A stretch of 64,000 nucleotides of DNA. It comes from Atopobium sp. Its GTDB lineage: Bacteria; Actinomycetota; Coriobacteriia; Coriobacteriales; Atopobiaceae. The notes below the pieces were generated by a model. The model did not search any database. It saw only the letters and a list, made by a program, of their open reading frames with translations, and was not told where the DNA came from. Where the stretch lies: assembly GCA_015258785.1 (NCBI GenBank), contig JABZHP010000003.1, positions 1-64,000 of the forward strand. The letters run 5' to 3'. The position numbers and the translations under genes were made by a program. Position 1 is the first letter of the stretch. Each line of letters begins with the position of its first letter. This document shows, piece by piece, positions 63,954 to 64,000 of the stretch.

Positions 63954-64000
63954 TACTAAAACACCACGTACCTTACTGTCTTGCGTTGCCTGATTTGCTT

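Noticed and set aside
63956..64000. Possible last 14 codons of another minus-strand gene ending in TAG just before the ABC exporter start
   Set aside because: Too short to judge, and another frame in the same bases stays open into the exporter gene itself.
1..64000. tRNA, rRNA, CRISPR, prophage and transposase genes
   Set aside because: Looked for by characteristic sequences (T-loop consensus, repeat-spacer pattern, integrase next to att repeats, DDE motifs); none was found. XerD is the housekeeping recombinase type.

Overview
The window looks like a chromosome segment of a low-to-moderate GC actinobacterium of the class Coriobacteriia, most likely an Atopobium/Lancefieldella-type member of the Atopobiaceae. 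The family call is an inference from gene content and protein style: a mraZ-rsmH-ftsL-ftsI-murF-mraY-murD cluster, a SigB-type sigma factor with an RsbW-like partner, a GlnR-like orphan regulator, mannose-family PTS genes and many GTG/TTG starts. No rRNA, tRNA, CRISPR array, phage or intact transposase was seen. Most genes lie on the minus strand.

Layout. 1-6.5 kb is the division and cell-wall (dcw) cluster, read leftwards from mraZ, with a four-repeat MraZ operator upstream and no murE between ftsI and murF. 6.7-14.8 kb holds housekeeping genes: xerD, pyrG, recN, nadK, tlyA, xseB, nusB, an Asp23 protein and efp. 14.9-18.2 kb is a mannose-type PTS (IIAB, IIC, IID) followed by a DUF956/ManO gene. 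18.4-29.5 kb runs pepQ, a catalytically degraded AroB homologue, aroK, a YqeG phosphatase, mltG, ruvX, alaS, an AI-2E-type exporter, a SigB-type sigma factor, a divergent RsbW and a DUF948 protein. 29.6-41 kb holds rarA, dgt, an SGNH hydrolase, a KdgT-type permease, a polar amino-acid ABC operon, a DNA glycosylase, a phosphatase and a phospholipase-C-like protein. 41.4-43.6 kb is a plus-strand nucleoside/ADP-ribose unit.

43.6-46.6 kb is a copper module: CopA with a CopZ domain fused at its C-terminus, the CsoR repressor and paired CsoR boxes. 46.7-55.8 kb has rmuC, htrA, a GlnR-like regulator, a second amino-acid ABC operon and a glutamine synthetase homologue. That homologue lacks four of the six canonical metal ligands but sits behind a well-formed four-box GlnR-type operator. 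56.5-63.9 kb has gpmA, an AT-rich patch with a secreted protein and a 51-residue membrane protein, a DHA2 efflux pump, a CrcB fluoride channel and a heterodimeric ABC exporter.

Two non-gene patterns stand out. First, the heptamer CGAGAAG, within a preferred core GGCGAGAAG, occurs about 47 times by hand count on both strands, roughly six times more than chance. It occurs in all reading frames and as inverted pairs between genes, much as DNA uptake sequences do elsewhere. Second, two copies of a ~425-462 bp non-coding element with IS3-like ends lie in opposite orientation; one has split a bidirectional terminator and the other is flanked by a 3-bp AAG duplication.
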